In this document: in pieces, positions 7,720-15,396 of the stretch
Numbering within the stretch: the stretch's first letter is position 1
How the letters are laid out: every line of letters starts with the position of its first letter
Origin: Accumulibacter sp.
GTDB taxonomy: Bacteria > Pseudomonadota > Gammaproteobacteria > Burkholderiales > Rhodocyclaceae
Assembly (NCBI GenBank): GCA_031266435.1
Contig: JAISAZ010000037.1
Location: 1-36,478, forward strand
Reading direction: 5' to 3'
DNA length: 36,478 bases
Notes under the pieces: generated by a model
What the model was told of the DNA's origin: nothing
The model's input: the letters and a program-made list of their open reading frames with translations, nothing else
The model's database searches: none
Program-made: the position numbers and the translations under genes

Positions 7720-8527
7720 GCGTCGCCACGTCGGCGGCGCGCGCGGGGTCCTGCCGGTAAAAGCGCGCAAAGAGCGCGTAAAGCGCCGGGAACTCGCCGC
7801 GCAAGAGCTTCGGCGCCTCGAAGAAGGCTTCGCTCATGACAGCGAAAAATTCTTCGGGGTTCGTCGCGGCGTAATCGTCGAAGCCGTCGGGTTCGCCGGG
7901 ATCGTCGGATTCTTCGGATTCGTCGCTCTCGAACGCGACAACCGCGAAGGTCTGGAATTCGTCGAACGCGGCGTGCAGCGCGTCCTCCCATTCGCCGGCC
8001 GGAATATCGGGCGGAAGCGGCGGGACGCCGTCGATGCGTCCGTCGCGCATATCGAGCTTGTGCGCGAATTCGTGGATCACGACGTTGTAGCCGTCGCCGG
8101 CCATCTTCGCGTCTCCCCACGAAACGACGACGGGTCCGCCCTCCCAGGCTTCGCCGGAAGCGACATCGTCGTATTCGTGCGCCACGCCGGTCTCGTCGAC
8201 GGTGATGCGCGGGACGACGAACTCGTCGGGATAGACGACGATTCCGACCCACCCGTCGTAATACGCGATTCCGAGGTTCAAGATCGGCAGGCAGGCCTGC
8301 GCGGCGACCGAAACGCAGATCGCGTCGGTGATTTCAAGGCCGCCCGCGCCGGTGAATTCCTTTTCGGCGAGAAATCTTTCGCTCAGGCGCTTCAGGCGCT
8401 CCGCTTCATCGGCGGAGAGGCGCGCGAGGAAGGGCAACGCGCCCAAGGTCGCGCGCCAGAGCGCGTCGGGGATTCGCGCCGGCGTCGAAAATCCGCGTAA
8501 GCGGCGCAAAAGTCCGGCCAGAAACAT
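7709..8527 (-). CDS. mtfA: MtfA-type zinc peptidase
   Basis: This 272-residue protein matches MtfA (YeeI), a cytosolic zinc metallopeptidase which in E. coli binds the repressor Mlc and so affects PTS glucose uptake. The metal-binding signature is VIHEFAHKLDM (H152, E153, H156). The characteristic segment EEFFAVMSEAFFEAP near the C-terminus supplies a further acidic ligand in this family. The flanks YYDGWVGIVVYPDEFV and GGPVVVSWGDA are also typical. An Asp/Glu-rich stretch (FESDESEESDDPGEPDGFDDY) is inserted before the C-terminal part and appears peculiar to this protein. The gene starts three bases after the stop of the EamA exporter gene and is probably its operon partner. Confidence 0.9.
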   Translation of the reverse strand: MFLAGLLRRLRGFSTPARIPDALWRATLGALPFLARLSADEAERLKRLSERFLAEKEFTGAGGLEITDAICVSVAAQACLPILNLGIAYYDGWVGIVVYPDEFVVPRITVDETGVAHEYDDVASGEAWEGGPVVVSWGDAKMAGDGYNVVIHEFAHKLDMRDGRIDGVPPLPPDIPAGEWEDALHAAFDEFQTFAVVAFESDESEESDDPGEPDGFDDYAATNPEEFFAVMSEAFFEAPKLLRGEFPALYALFARFYRQDPARAADVATLKG

Positions 8528-8530
8528 CGC

Positions 8531-9451
8531 TTACAGAAGCCTGCGCGAAGTCGTGAGAAAAATCCCCGAAAAAATCAGCGCGATTCCGGCGTAGTGGTAG
8601 AGCCTCGGAATCTCGTCGAGAAAAACGGCCGAGAGCAACGTGCCGAATACCGGCGTCAGGTGGATGAAAAGGCTGGCCTTGTTCGCGCCGACCTCGCCGA
8701 CGGCGCGATTGTAGAAAACGTAGCCCGCGAATCCGGGGAGAACGCCGACATAGACGATCGCGGCAAGCGCTTTCGGCGAAAGCTCGATGAGAAGGCCGCT
8801 GTGAATCTCCCAGGCGTACGCCGGTGAGAGGCAGACGACCCCGATCAGCGTGAAGGCGGCGAGCAGGAGCATCGGATGAATCCCTTCGGGGCGCCAGTGC
8901 AGCCCGATCGTGTAGAGTGCCCAGGTGAAGACGGCGAGCAGCATCCATACGTCGCCGACGTTCAGCGTCAGCCGCGTGAGCGTCGCCGCGTCGCCCCGCG
9001 CGACGATGAGCGTGACGCCGACGAGCGAGACCAGGACGCCGATCCACTCGATGCGCCGCAGCGTTTTTCGCAAAAGGAGCCAGGAAAGCGCGATCGTCGC
9101 GATCGGGACGAAGGAATTGAGAAGGAGCGCGTTCGTCGCGCCGGTATGCCGCAGCGCGAGGTAGGCGAAGGTGTTGTAGCAGCCGACGCCGACGACGCCC
9201 AGGGCGACCGTGGCGAACCAGTTCCGCTTGAGTAGCGGCCATTGCGAACGCAGATGCGGCAGCGCGAAAGGAAGCGTCAGGGCGAAGGCGATCGCCCAGC
9301 GCCAGAACGCCAGCATGAACGGCGGGACAGTGGTGTGCACGGCGCGGCCGACGACCATGTTCCCCGACCAGAAAAGCGACGACAGCGTCAGCAGGACATA
9401 GGGGTGTTCGAGCCGACGGAGCAGCGAGGTATGTGAGAACCGGATGGACAT
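8531..9451 (-). CDS. EamA-family (drug/metabolite transporter) permease
   Basis: This 306-residue inner-membrane protein has about ten hydrophobic segments arranged as two EamA repeats. The first contains SSLFWSGNMVVGRAVHTTVPP and FWRWAIAFALTLPFAL; the second contains VFTWALYTIGLHW and YVGVLPGFAGYVFYNRAVGEVG. VYVGVLPGFAGYVFYNRAVGEVG followed by KASLFIHLTPVFG is typical of DMT-superfamily exporters related to RhtA/YdcZ-type permeases. Substrate is unknown; relatives export amino acids or small metabolites. It lies just upstream of mtfA on the same strand with a three-base gap. The start at 9451 (MSIRFSHTS) gives a short cytoplasmic N-terminus before the first membrane segment. Confidence 0.88.
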   Translation of the reverse strand: MSIRFSHTSLLRRLEHPYVLLTLSSLFWSGNMVVGRAVHTTVPPFMLAFWRWAIAFALTLPFALPHLRSQWPLLKRNWFATVALGVVGVGCYNTFAYLALRHTGATNALLLNSFVPIATIALSWLLLRKTLRRIEWIGVLVSLVGVTLIVARGDAATLTRLTLNVGDVWMLLAVFTWALYTIGLHWRPEGIHPMLLLAAFTLIGVVCLSPAYAWEIHSGLLIELSPKALAAIVYVGVLPGFAGYVFYNRAVGEVGANKASLFIHLTPVFGTLLSAVFLDEIPRLYHYAGIALIFSGIFLTTSRRLL

Positions 9452-9556
9452 GGGCGCGGTGGGGATGGAAAGCTGGGATTATAGCGAGATGCGGCGGACG
9501 GAAACCGGCGAACGGTACGCGAGGCTGATGTTCGCTGCTCAGCGCCGTTCAGGCGG

Positions 9557-9640
9557 TCAAACGCCGCGTTCGCCAGCTTCGCCTTCACCTTGATATGCCG
9601 CGATCAAAAGATTGGCGTTGATATATACCCGTTCAGACAT
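9557..9640 (-). pseudogene. Remnant of a PIN-domain toxin
   Basis: The ATG at 9640 overlaps the end of the antitoxin-like gene by eight bases, the usual layout of PIN toxin-antitoxin pairs. The peptide reads MSERVYINANLLIAAYQGEG and stops after 27 residues. It matches the start of PIN nucleases (VYxDxNxLIAA), but with Asn where the first catalytic Asp is expected. In the next frame AAFDRLNGAEQRTSAS continues plausibly, so one frameshift near 9565 followed by further decay is the likely history. No complete PIN domain remains. Confidence 0.5.
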
Positions 9641-9857
9641 CAGCTACACCACCCCGCCACAAAGCGATTTCCGCATCCAGTGCTTCTCCGTCGATGAGCC
9701 TGCCTCCAGCAAGCACATAGGCACGGCGAATCGCAAGTAATTTGCGGCCCAGTTCGGTACGAGGGCGGTAGCTATCGACGACAGGGTCACCCGTGGGATT
9801 CAATATTTCGGCATCGTCCTGCGAGCAAAACGAGCGAAACTCGAACGCTATATTCAT
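9633..9857 (-). CDS. Small antitoxin-like protein beside a decayed PIN toxin
   Basis: This 74-residue protein contains TGDPVVDSYRPRTELGRKLL followed by AIRRAYVLAGGRLIDGEALDAEI and a terminal RGGV. The pattern (ELGRKLxxIRxAYxxxGGxLxDxxxLDxEIxxxRGGV) is that of short proteins encoded directly upstream of PIN nucleases, where they act as antitoxins. The downstream PIN frame is broken after 27 codons, so this antitoxin seems to be an orphan. No DNA-binding fold is evident. The start at 9857 is 21 bases from the stop of the upstream methylase gene, on the same strand, so it may be read through from there. Confidence 0.6.
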   Translation of the reverse strand: MNIAFEFRSFCSQDDAEILNPTGDPVVDSYRPRTELGRKLLAIRRAYVLAGGRLIDGEALDAEIALWRGGVADV

Positions 9858-9878
9858 GTTCGAAGCGCCTGCTTTCTC

Positions 9879-11027
9879 TCACTTCGCACGGTTGCTCCCG
9901 GAAACCATCCTGAATTCGTAGAGCCGGCATTCGAGTCCGCCGTTGAAAAGCGGAATTTTGCGTCCCGGCGTAAGGCGCATGAGCTTGGGCATGCGCGTGT
10001 CGGAGCTGAGCAGCCAGCAGTTCCATCCGGCGAAACGGCGTTTGAACGCGCTCGCCAGACGCGGGTAGAACGCGGCGAGTTCTTCGAGTTCCGACAGTCG
10101 CTCTCCGTAGGGCGGGTTGGCGACGAGCGTCCCCGGCGTTTCCGTCGGCGCGTCGGTGTCGAGAATGTCTCCCGGTTTCAGCGAAACCGCCGGTAAAAGG
10201 CCGGCGCGGTCGAGGTTGGCGAGCGTCGCGCGCAGTGCGACGGGGGACGAGTCGCTGCCGTAGATTTGTGCGAAGCGGACGGGTTTTGCGCGCGCGTGCG
10301 CGGTTTCGAGCACGGCTTTCCAGATTTCGGGCTGAAAATTCTTCAGGCCTTGAAATCCAAAGCTCCGGCCGCTTGCGCCCGGTGCGATGCCGAGCGCGAT
10401 TTGTACCGCTTCGAGGAGAAAGGTTCCGCTCCCGCACATCGGGTCGTAAAGCGGCGTCCCCGGTTGCCAGCCGGTCATGTGCAGAATGGCGGCGGCGAGG
10501 TTTTCCTTGATCGGCGCGTCGACCGTCTTGCGGCGCAGGCCGCGCTGATGAAGCGGCGCGCCCGATGTGTCGATATAGAGCGTACAGCGCTCGGCGTCGA
10601 TGAAGGCGTGGATGCGGATATCGGCTTCGCGCGTGTCGACGCTGGGCCGCTGGCCGGTCTCCGCGCGAAAGCGGTCGCAGACCGCGTCCTTGATTCGCAA
10701 GGTAATGAATTCGAGGCTCTTCAGCGGGCTTTTGACGGCGGTCACGCCGACGCGGATCGTCTGCGCGGGCGAAAAGAAGCGATGCCACGGCACGTCCTTT
10801 GCCAGCCGGTAGATGTCGTCCTCGACGGCGTAGGGGCCGTGCGCGACGCGCCAGAGAACCCGCGTCGCAATGCGCGAGTAGAGGTTGGCCGAGTAGCACC
10901 CCAGCCAGTCGGAGTCGAAGTGCACGCCTCCGGGGACTCTTTTCAGGTTTTTCAGTTCGAGCGCATCGAACTCTCCTTCAAGCAGCGTTTCGACGCCGCG
11001 CGGGCAGGGTGCGAAAAAATTTTCCAT
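9879..11027 (-). CDS. THUMP-domain rRNA guanine-N2 methyltransferase, RlmL N-domain type
   Basis: This 382-residue protein has the layout of bacterial 23S rRNA m2G methylases (the RlmL N-terminal half). An N-terminal THUMP region covers roughly residues 45-155 (READIRIHAFIDAERCTLYIDTSG, then PLHQRGLRRKTVDAPIKENLAAA). A class I SAM-binding methylase domain follows. The SAM-binding loop is DPMCGSGTFLLEA (residues 195-207) and the catalytic motif is NPPYGER (304-310). The opening MENFFAPCPRGVETLLEGEF is typical. It lacks the second (RlmK) methylase domain of the E. coli fusion. Target G2445 is inferred from the family. The start at 11027 has no strong ribosome binding site. Confidence 0.9.
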   Translation of the reverse strand: MENFFAPCPRGVETLLEGEFDALELKNLKRVPGGVHFDSDWLGCYSANLYSRIATRVLWRVAHGPYAVEDDIYRLAKDVPWHRFFSPAQTIRVGVTAVKSPLKSLEFITLRIKDAVCDRFRAETGQRPSVDTREADIRIHAFIDAERCTLYIDTSGAPLHQRGLRRKTVDAPIKENLAAAILHMTGWQPGTPLYDPMCGSGTFLLEAVQIALGIAPGASGRSFGFQGLKNFQPEIWKAVLETAHARAKPVRFAQIYGSDSSPVALRATLANLDRAGLLPAVSLKPGDILDTDAPTETPGTLVANPPYGERLSELEELAAFYPRLASAFKRRFAGWNCWLLSSDTRMPKLMRLTPGRKIPLFNGGLECRLYEFRMVSGSNRAK

Positions 11028-11123
11028 GCTTTTTTACTCAGATGTCAATAATTGAGGAACGGGTCTTGATTCGTGAATCCCTTTTTTCCCATAGGGGAAG
11101 GACGGAGAGGGGGTGGGTTGTAG

Positions 11124-11143
11124 GGGCACGGCGTGCCGTGCCC
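11124..11143. repeat. Palindrome GGGCACGGC-GT-GCCGTGCCC
   Basis: A nine-base perfect stem lies in the gap between the methylase and SDR genes. The same sequence with small loop changes occurs near 2068, 12338, 15146 and 27899, always between genes and often with CCCTAC attached. Confidence 0.8.
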
Positions 11144-11188
11144 ACCATGGGGAAAGGACAGAGATGTGCATTTCCATGCCGACGCTCT

Positions 11189-12085
11189 TTACAGGGTTTC
11201 ATGTCGAAGGCTTTGTTCGCGCCAAGCGGCTTCGATGCCGTCGACGACGCGCGGAAAGGCGAGGCGCGCGCCGAGTTCGACCTTGATCCGCGTGTTGTCG
11301 ATGCGCCGCGATTCGCGCATGAACGAGAAGCGCGACGGCGTCAGTGTTCGCCGTGCGTCCTCGCGCGAGACGCGCGGCGCGCGCGGCAGGTCGAAGCGGT
11401 CGGCGACGAGGTCGTAATAGTCGCCCATCTTCATTTCCGAGTCGTCGGTCGCGTTGTAGCAACGGTTGGGGCGTCCTCGGCGCAGCGCGGCGCAAACGAG
11501 CGCCGCGAGGTCTTCGGCGTGGATATGATTGGTATAGACATCGTCGTCAGCGGTGAGCGCGGGTGTCGCGTCTTTCAGGCGCCGGAACGGCAGGCGGTCG
11601 GCAGCGTAGATTCCCGGCGCGCGCAGGATGCTCACGCAAACGCCGCTGTCGCGGCCAAAACGCCGCAACCGGCGTTCGGCGTCGACGCGGCGGCGCGCGC
11701 GGTCGGTTTGCGGGGAAAGACGCGCGGTTTCGTCGATCCGCGCACCGTCGGCGTTTCCATAGACGCCGCAGGTGCTGACATAGACGAGGCGCCGAACGCG
11801 CTTTCTGCCGCGCGAGAGCACCGCGATCAGGCGACGCACACGCGTATCGGTCGCGCCGGAATTTTTCGGTGGGGCGAAGTAGAGGACTTTGTCGGCGATT
11901 CCGCGCAAACGATCCAGGCTCGGCGCGAAGTCGAGGTCGCCGACGATCGGGCGGACGCCGCGCGCGCGCCAGAGCGTGAGGTCTTCCGACTCGCGCAACA
12001 AAGCGAAAATCCGGTAACGTTCCAACAGGAGCGGCGCCGTGCGGCGCGCGATATCGCCGCAGCCGACGACAAGAATGGTTTGCAC
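11189..12085 (-). CDS. NAD(P)-dependent epimerase/reductase of the extended SDR family (YeeZ-like)
   Basis: This 298-residue protein opens with a Rossmann dinucleotide-binding motif (ILVVGCGDIARRTAPLL). It continues with VGDLDFAPSLDRLRGIADKV, then YFAPP, the active-site region RRLVYVSTCGVYGNADGARI, and YTNHIHAEDLAALV. The pattern STxGVYG with IHxEDLA is common in atypical SDRs such as YeeZ. The usual catalytic Tyr-x3-Lys is not obvious, since the expected region reads TDRARRRVDAERRLRRFG, so enzymatic activity is uncertain. No substrate can be assigned. It stands alone on the minus strand between a palindrome and a long heptad array. Confidence 0.8.
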   Translation of the reverse strand: MQTILVVGCGDIARRTAPLLLERYRIFALLRESEDLTLWRARGVRPIVGDLDFAPSLDRLRGIADKVLYFAPPKNSGATDTRVRRLIAVLSRGRKRVRRLVYVSTCGVYGNADGARIDETARLSPQTDRARRRVDAERRLRRFGRDSGVCVSILRAPGIYAADRLPFRRLKDATPALTADDDVYTNHIHAEDLAALVCAALRRGRPNRCYNATDDSEMKMGDYYDLVADRFDLPRAPRVSREDARRTLTPSRFSFMRESRRIDNTRIKVELGARLAFPRVVDGIEAAWREQSLRHETL

Positions 12086-12133
12086 GTCGAGATTTTACCG
12101 AATTCGCCCGCATTCTTCCATATCGGAGGACAG

Positions 12134-12337
<204 letters not shown>

Positions 12338-12440
12338 GCGCGCCGTGCCCCTACAATTCCCCTCTCTCTCCGATGCCTCTACCCTCCGGTTTCCAGGAGT
12401 AATCGTTTTCCGGGAAAATTCAACTTTGTTAACCAAAATC

Positions 12441-12501
12441 TTGACGATTGTTATAAAAATAGTCAATATCTCGGATAACGAATTACTTTTTGGACGCGTC
12501 C
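12441..12501 (+). promoter_or_regulatory. AT-rich inverted repeats upstream of the Fic gene
   Basis: TTGAC (12441-12445) and GTCAA (12462-12466) flank an AT-rich centre with TATAAA (12452-12457). Next to the start codon is the perfect palindrome GGACGCGTCC (12492-12501). No Shine-Dalgarno sequence precedes the ATG at 12508, so the transcript may be leaderless. The TTGACGATTGTTATAAAA stretch strongly resembles the region before the toxin at 2516. Confidence 0.35.
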
Positions 12502-12507
12502 CTATAA

Positions 12508-14046
12508 ATGTCGGACTCGATCGGTTATCGTCGTTTGGCGGATCGCTACGGCGTGTCTGCGGTACAGGCTTTTCGCACGGACAGCGCGATTGCAAAAAAG
12601 CGCGCGAGCGAATACGAGAACGGCTACGTCCACGAATACTATTTGCCCGAATCCCGGCCGGCGGATACCTTGGCGGGGCACTTGGGCTTTGCCCTCAAAC
12701 ACGAGGGCGTCCACCTGGAATTCCTATCGCGCCTTTTTGAAGCGATCCCCGCCGCCGAACTCGAAACATGGGTCGCCGCCGAGCCGACGGGACGGTACGC
12801 GCGCCGCGCGGGGTTTTTCTACGAAACCCTGACGGGTCGCCGCCTGAATTTCCCCGGTGTGCGTGCGGGCAACTACGTGACGGCGATTGACGGCGACGCT
12901 TATCTGACGGCGCCTCATCCGCTCAAGGATACGCGCTGGCGCGTGCGTGACAACCTGCCCGGCTCCCGGCGCTACTGCCCGACGGTACTGCGTACCGACC
13001 GGGTACGCGACGCGGAAGCTTATGATTGCGCCCGACGCCTTGCCGAACTCGAGCTCGAATTCGGCGCCGACATTCTGCAACGCGGCGCGGTCTGGCTGAG
13101 CGTCAAGGAAAGCCGAGCCAGCTTTGCCATCGAGCGCGAAGACCGCCACGCAGACCGCGTACAGCGCTTTGCGGCGGCCATTGAGCGCTATTGCGGACGT
13201 TTCGACGACCCGCTCTCCGAATCCGCACTGAGCGAACTCCAGGCCCGGATACTCGGCCCCAAGGCGACTCGCCTCGGTCTGCGTCGATCCCCGGTATTCG
13301 TGGGCGAAGCGGATGCGATGACCGAAGTCGTACATTACATCGCGCCGCATTGGGACGATGCGCCGTCCCTGCTCTCCGGGTTGCGCGACTGCGCCCGTCG
13401 GACGGTTGGGGGTTCGTCGCTGGCGCGGGCTGCCTTCCTGTCGTTCGGCTTTGTCTACATCCACCCGATGTCCGATGGAAACGGGCGCATCTCGCGTTTT
13501 CTGGTGAACGACGTGCTCAGGCGCGACGGAGCGGTGCCGGAACCTTTCATCGTGCCCGTGTCGGCAAGCATCACGCGTTCGGCGTCCCGACGCCGCGCGT
13601 ACGACCGCGCGCTTGAACGGTTTTCGCGGCCGTTCATGCACAAATACGCCGACGCATGGTCGTTTGGTCCCGAACAGGTGGGAGACGACGGCGTACATTT
13701 CAACTTTCGTTTCGACGCCTACCAGGACGCCCTGCACGCTTGGCGTTACCCGGACATGACCGATCACGTCGAATATCTCGCCGAAATCGTCCGCGTTACC
13801 CTCGAAGAGGAAATGCGTGACGAGGCCGCTTATCTGCGCGACCACCGGCTTGCGCGCGAGCGCGTCAAGCGCGTCATCGAATGCCCCGACGGCGAGATCG
13901 ACCGCATCATCCGTTCCGTGCGGGAAAACGGCGGAAAAATCTCGAACAAACTGCGGAAAGAAACCCCGGCGTTGGCCGACGAACGCGTCGCCGAAGAGGT
14001 CGTCGCGGCGATTCGCTCCGTGTTGCCGTTCCGGGCGGGCGGCTGA
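12508..14046 (+). CDS. Fic-family protein (predicted AMP-transferase)
   Basis: Fic domains transfer AMP or related groups onto protein hydroxyls. The 512-residue protein carries the full active-site motif HPMSDGNGRISR, with catalytic His at residue 319 after SFGFVYI. The N-terminal 200 residues are not familiar. The segment ESRASFAIERED (around S205-E209) sits where class II Fic proteins have their inhibitory [S/T]xxxE[G/N] helix. Here it reads SFAIER, so the inhibitory Glu is kept but the following Gly/Asn is Arg. The C-terminus after about 450 (ARERVKRVIECPDGEIDRII, then RSVRENGGKISNKLRKE) looks like a winged-helix end common in standalone Fic proteins. No separate antitoxin gene is adjacent. 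It may act as a stress or phage-response enzyme, but its target is unknown. Confidence 0.88.
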   Translation: MSDSIGYRRLADRYGVSAVQAFRTDSAIAKKRASEYENGYVHEYYLPESRPADTLAGHLGFALKHEGVHLEFLSRLFEAIPAAELETWVAAEPTGRYARRAGFFYETLTGRRLNFPGVRAGNYVTAIDGDAYLTAPHPLKDTRWRVRDNLPGSRRYCPTVLRTDRVRDAEAYDCARRLAELELEFGADILQRGAVWLSVKESRASFAIEREDRHADRVQRFAAAIERYCGRFDDPLSESALSELQARILGPKATRLGLRRSPVFVGEADAMTEVVHYIAPHWDDAPSLLSGLRDCARRTVGGSSLARAAFLSFGFVYIHPMSDGNGRISRFLVNDVLRRDGAVPEPFIVPVSASITRSASRRRAYDRALERFSRPFMHKYADAWSFGPEQVGDDGVHFNFRFDAYQDALHAWRYPDMTDHVEYLAEIVRVTLEEEMRDEAAYLRDHRLARERVKRVIECPDGEIDRIIRSVRENGGKISNKLRKETPALADERVAEEVVAAIRSVLPFRAGG

Positions 14047-14281
14047 ACGGCCTTCCCCCGCTTGCAGGTGTTTTCATTTCGTAGCATTCGTTAGCGCCTG
14101 AGAACAGTTTTACGATGAAGAAAGCGCAGTTTGAAAAGATGTTTATTTGAAGAAAATGGAAGGCCGGTTTCTTTTGATGTCATTCCGATAAACAAGATAA
14201 ACAAACACGATGCCGACCAACAAAAGAAAAGTGTCGGAAAAGTGATAAAAATAGCCTTCAAGGAAAGTCATCGCATTCTAT
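14047..14281. other. Gene-free AT-rich stretch
   Basis: The base composition drops compared with both neighbours. One 11-codon frame starts at 14115 (MKKAQFEKMFI) but is not convincing. No repeat family seen elsewhere in the window is present. It may be degraded foreign DNA. Confidence 0.5.
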
Positions 14282-14878
14282 TCAAGCGGAGGATTTGCTC
14301 TCAGGGTCGTCGCAAGACGGACGTACGCGCACTTCCTGGCGCTTTTTCCATCGCTTGTTTGCGACGAACACGGCAATCCAGAAAATCAGGCTCGCCACCG
14401 CGCCACGATAAACACTGATTCCCAAGGATTTCCTGGCGAGCCGAACGACTTTCTCGTCTTTTACCGTGTAGCGGTTGATGCGCGCGTCGGAATCGATGTG
14501 GACCTCCAATGTGCCGTCGACGTTTCGCCGCGCCTTGTAGCCGAATTCATAGCCACTCGCCATGATGACTTTTTCATAGTCCTTGGTCTCCGGGACTTCG
14601 AGGGACTCTTTGACTCCTCTGCACTGTTCCGCGCAGTTGTAGTCGATTTTTCCCTTGAAATATGTCCGTTCGCGCAAAGACCCGGTGGAAGGATCGCGCG
14701 TGACGACAGAAAACCAACCTTTCTCGAAAAGCTCCCGCGGAATGTTTTTCATGGGCCAAAAGGAATAGCTCAAACGCGTAAATAAAACAAACACCGGGAT
14801 GAAGGTCATGAAACACACAAACCCCAGGTATTTGGAGGCGTTTTTTTTCACGCTCAGGATCGACTTCTTTTCAGGCAT
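14282..14878 (-). CDS. Membrane protein of unknown function with two membrane segments
   Basis: I do not recognise this 198-residue protein. A basic N-terminus (MPEKKSILSVKKNASKY) is followed by a hydrophobic segment at about 18-40 (LGFVCFMTFIPVFVLFTRLS). An extracytoplasmic domain of about 110 residues contains a CAEQC pair. A second hydrophobic segment lies near 151-172 (VYRGAVASLIFWIAVFVAN), and the tail is basic. The two membrane spans around a periplasmic domain, and the segment ASGYEFGYKARRNVDGTLEV, suggest a DUF3592-like layout, but I cannot confirm this. The DNA is less GC-rich than the core genes, and with the preceding Fic gene it may form an accessory patch. Confidence 0.6.
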   Translation of the reverse strand: MPEKKSILSVKKNASKYLGFVCFMTFIPVFVLFTRLSYSFWPMKNIPRELFEKGWFSVVTRDPSTGSLRERTYFKGKIDYNCAEQCRGVKESLEVPETKDYEKVIMASGYEFGYKARRNVDGTLEVHIDSDARINRYTVKDEKVVRLARKSLGISVYRGAVASLIFWIAVFVANKRWKKRQEVRVRPSCDDPESKSSA

Positions 14879-14967
14879 CTGTCCTTACCGTCGTTGGGTG
14901 GTTTTTCAGCCGCCGAATAAAAGTCTATGCCGCCCCCAAGAAAAGTCAATACAGAGGATGGGGGATA

Positions 14968-15145
14968 GATCAGGAATCAGAAGACAGAGGACAGAGGTCA
15001 GAGGACAGAACGGCCTTCGGCCTTAAGTAGTCAGTTGTCTGTAATCAGAAGGAGCGTCCCATCCGACCTCTGAATACTGAAAACTGGTCACGAAGCGAGC
15101 GTCAGCGAGCGTTCTGTATTCTGTCTTCAGTCTTCTGTCCTCTGA
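14968..15145. repeat. Heptad-repeat element, copy D, with a 90-base insert shared with 25945-26035
   Basis: The forward arm (ATCAGGAATCAGAAGACAGA and onward to 15010) pairs with a reverse arm at 15112-15145 (CTGTCTTCAGTCTTCTGTCC). The core differs from copies A and C: after the palindrome GGCCTTCGGCC (15012-15022), bases 15027-15116 are nearly identical to the inverse complement of 25945-26035. The shared part includes GTCAGTTGTCTGTAATCAGA and GGTCACGAAGCGAGCGTCAG. The rest of the gap 14879-14967 shows nothing recognisable. Confidence 0.8.
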
Positions 15146-15396
15146 TGGGCACGGCACGCCGTGCCCCTACGAAAACCCGCGAATACGGTAATCCAACCCA
15201 CATTCCCCCTGACAAGGGGGAAATGAAGGGGGTTTATGACTATTCGGCAAGCGTTTGCACGTTTTCATGCCTACCAAATCGCCCTTATCACCTCGTTCAT
15301 ACGCGTGCGGAACGTTGGGCTTCGTAAACTCAGCCCAACCTATACCAGCTCACGCTTCGCTCTGCCCAAGGTATGCGCCGAGGACAGAATATTCCA
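15146..15396. repeat. Palindromic repeats downstream of mutY
   Basis: GGGCACGGC-AC-GCCGTGCCC lies at 15147-15166 with CCTAC behind it. A half-copy of the 2133-2241 element follows at 15203-15235 (CCCCCTGACAAGGGGGAAAT). A GTTGGGCTTCG...CTCAGCCCAACCTAT palindrome is at 15314-15341. No gene is supported. Frames here end in repeat sequence. Confidence 0.6.

Noticed and set aside
6571-7770. A 399-codon minus-strand frame opposite the quinone reductase
   Set aside because: The plus strand encodes an unmistakable MDR protein with its own ribosome binding site; the minus frame shows no motif.
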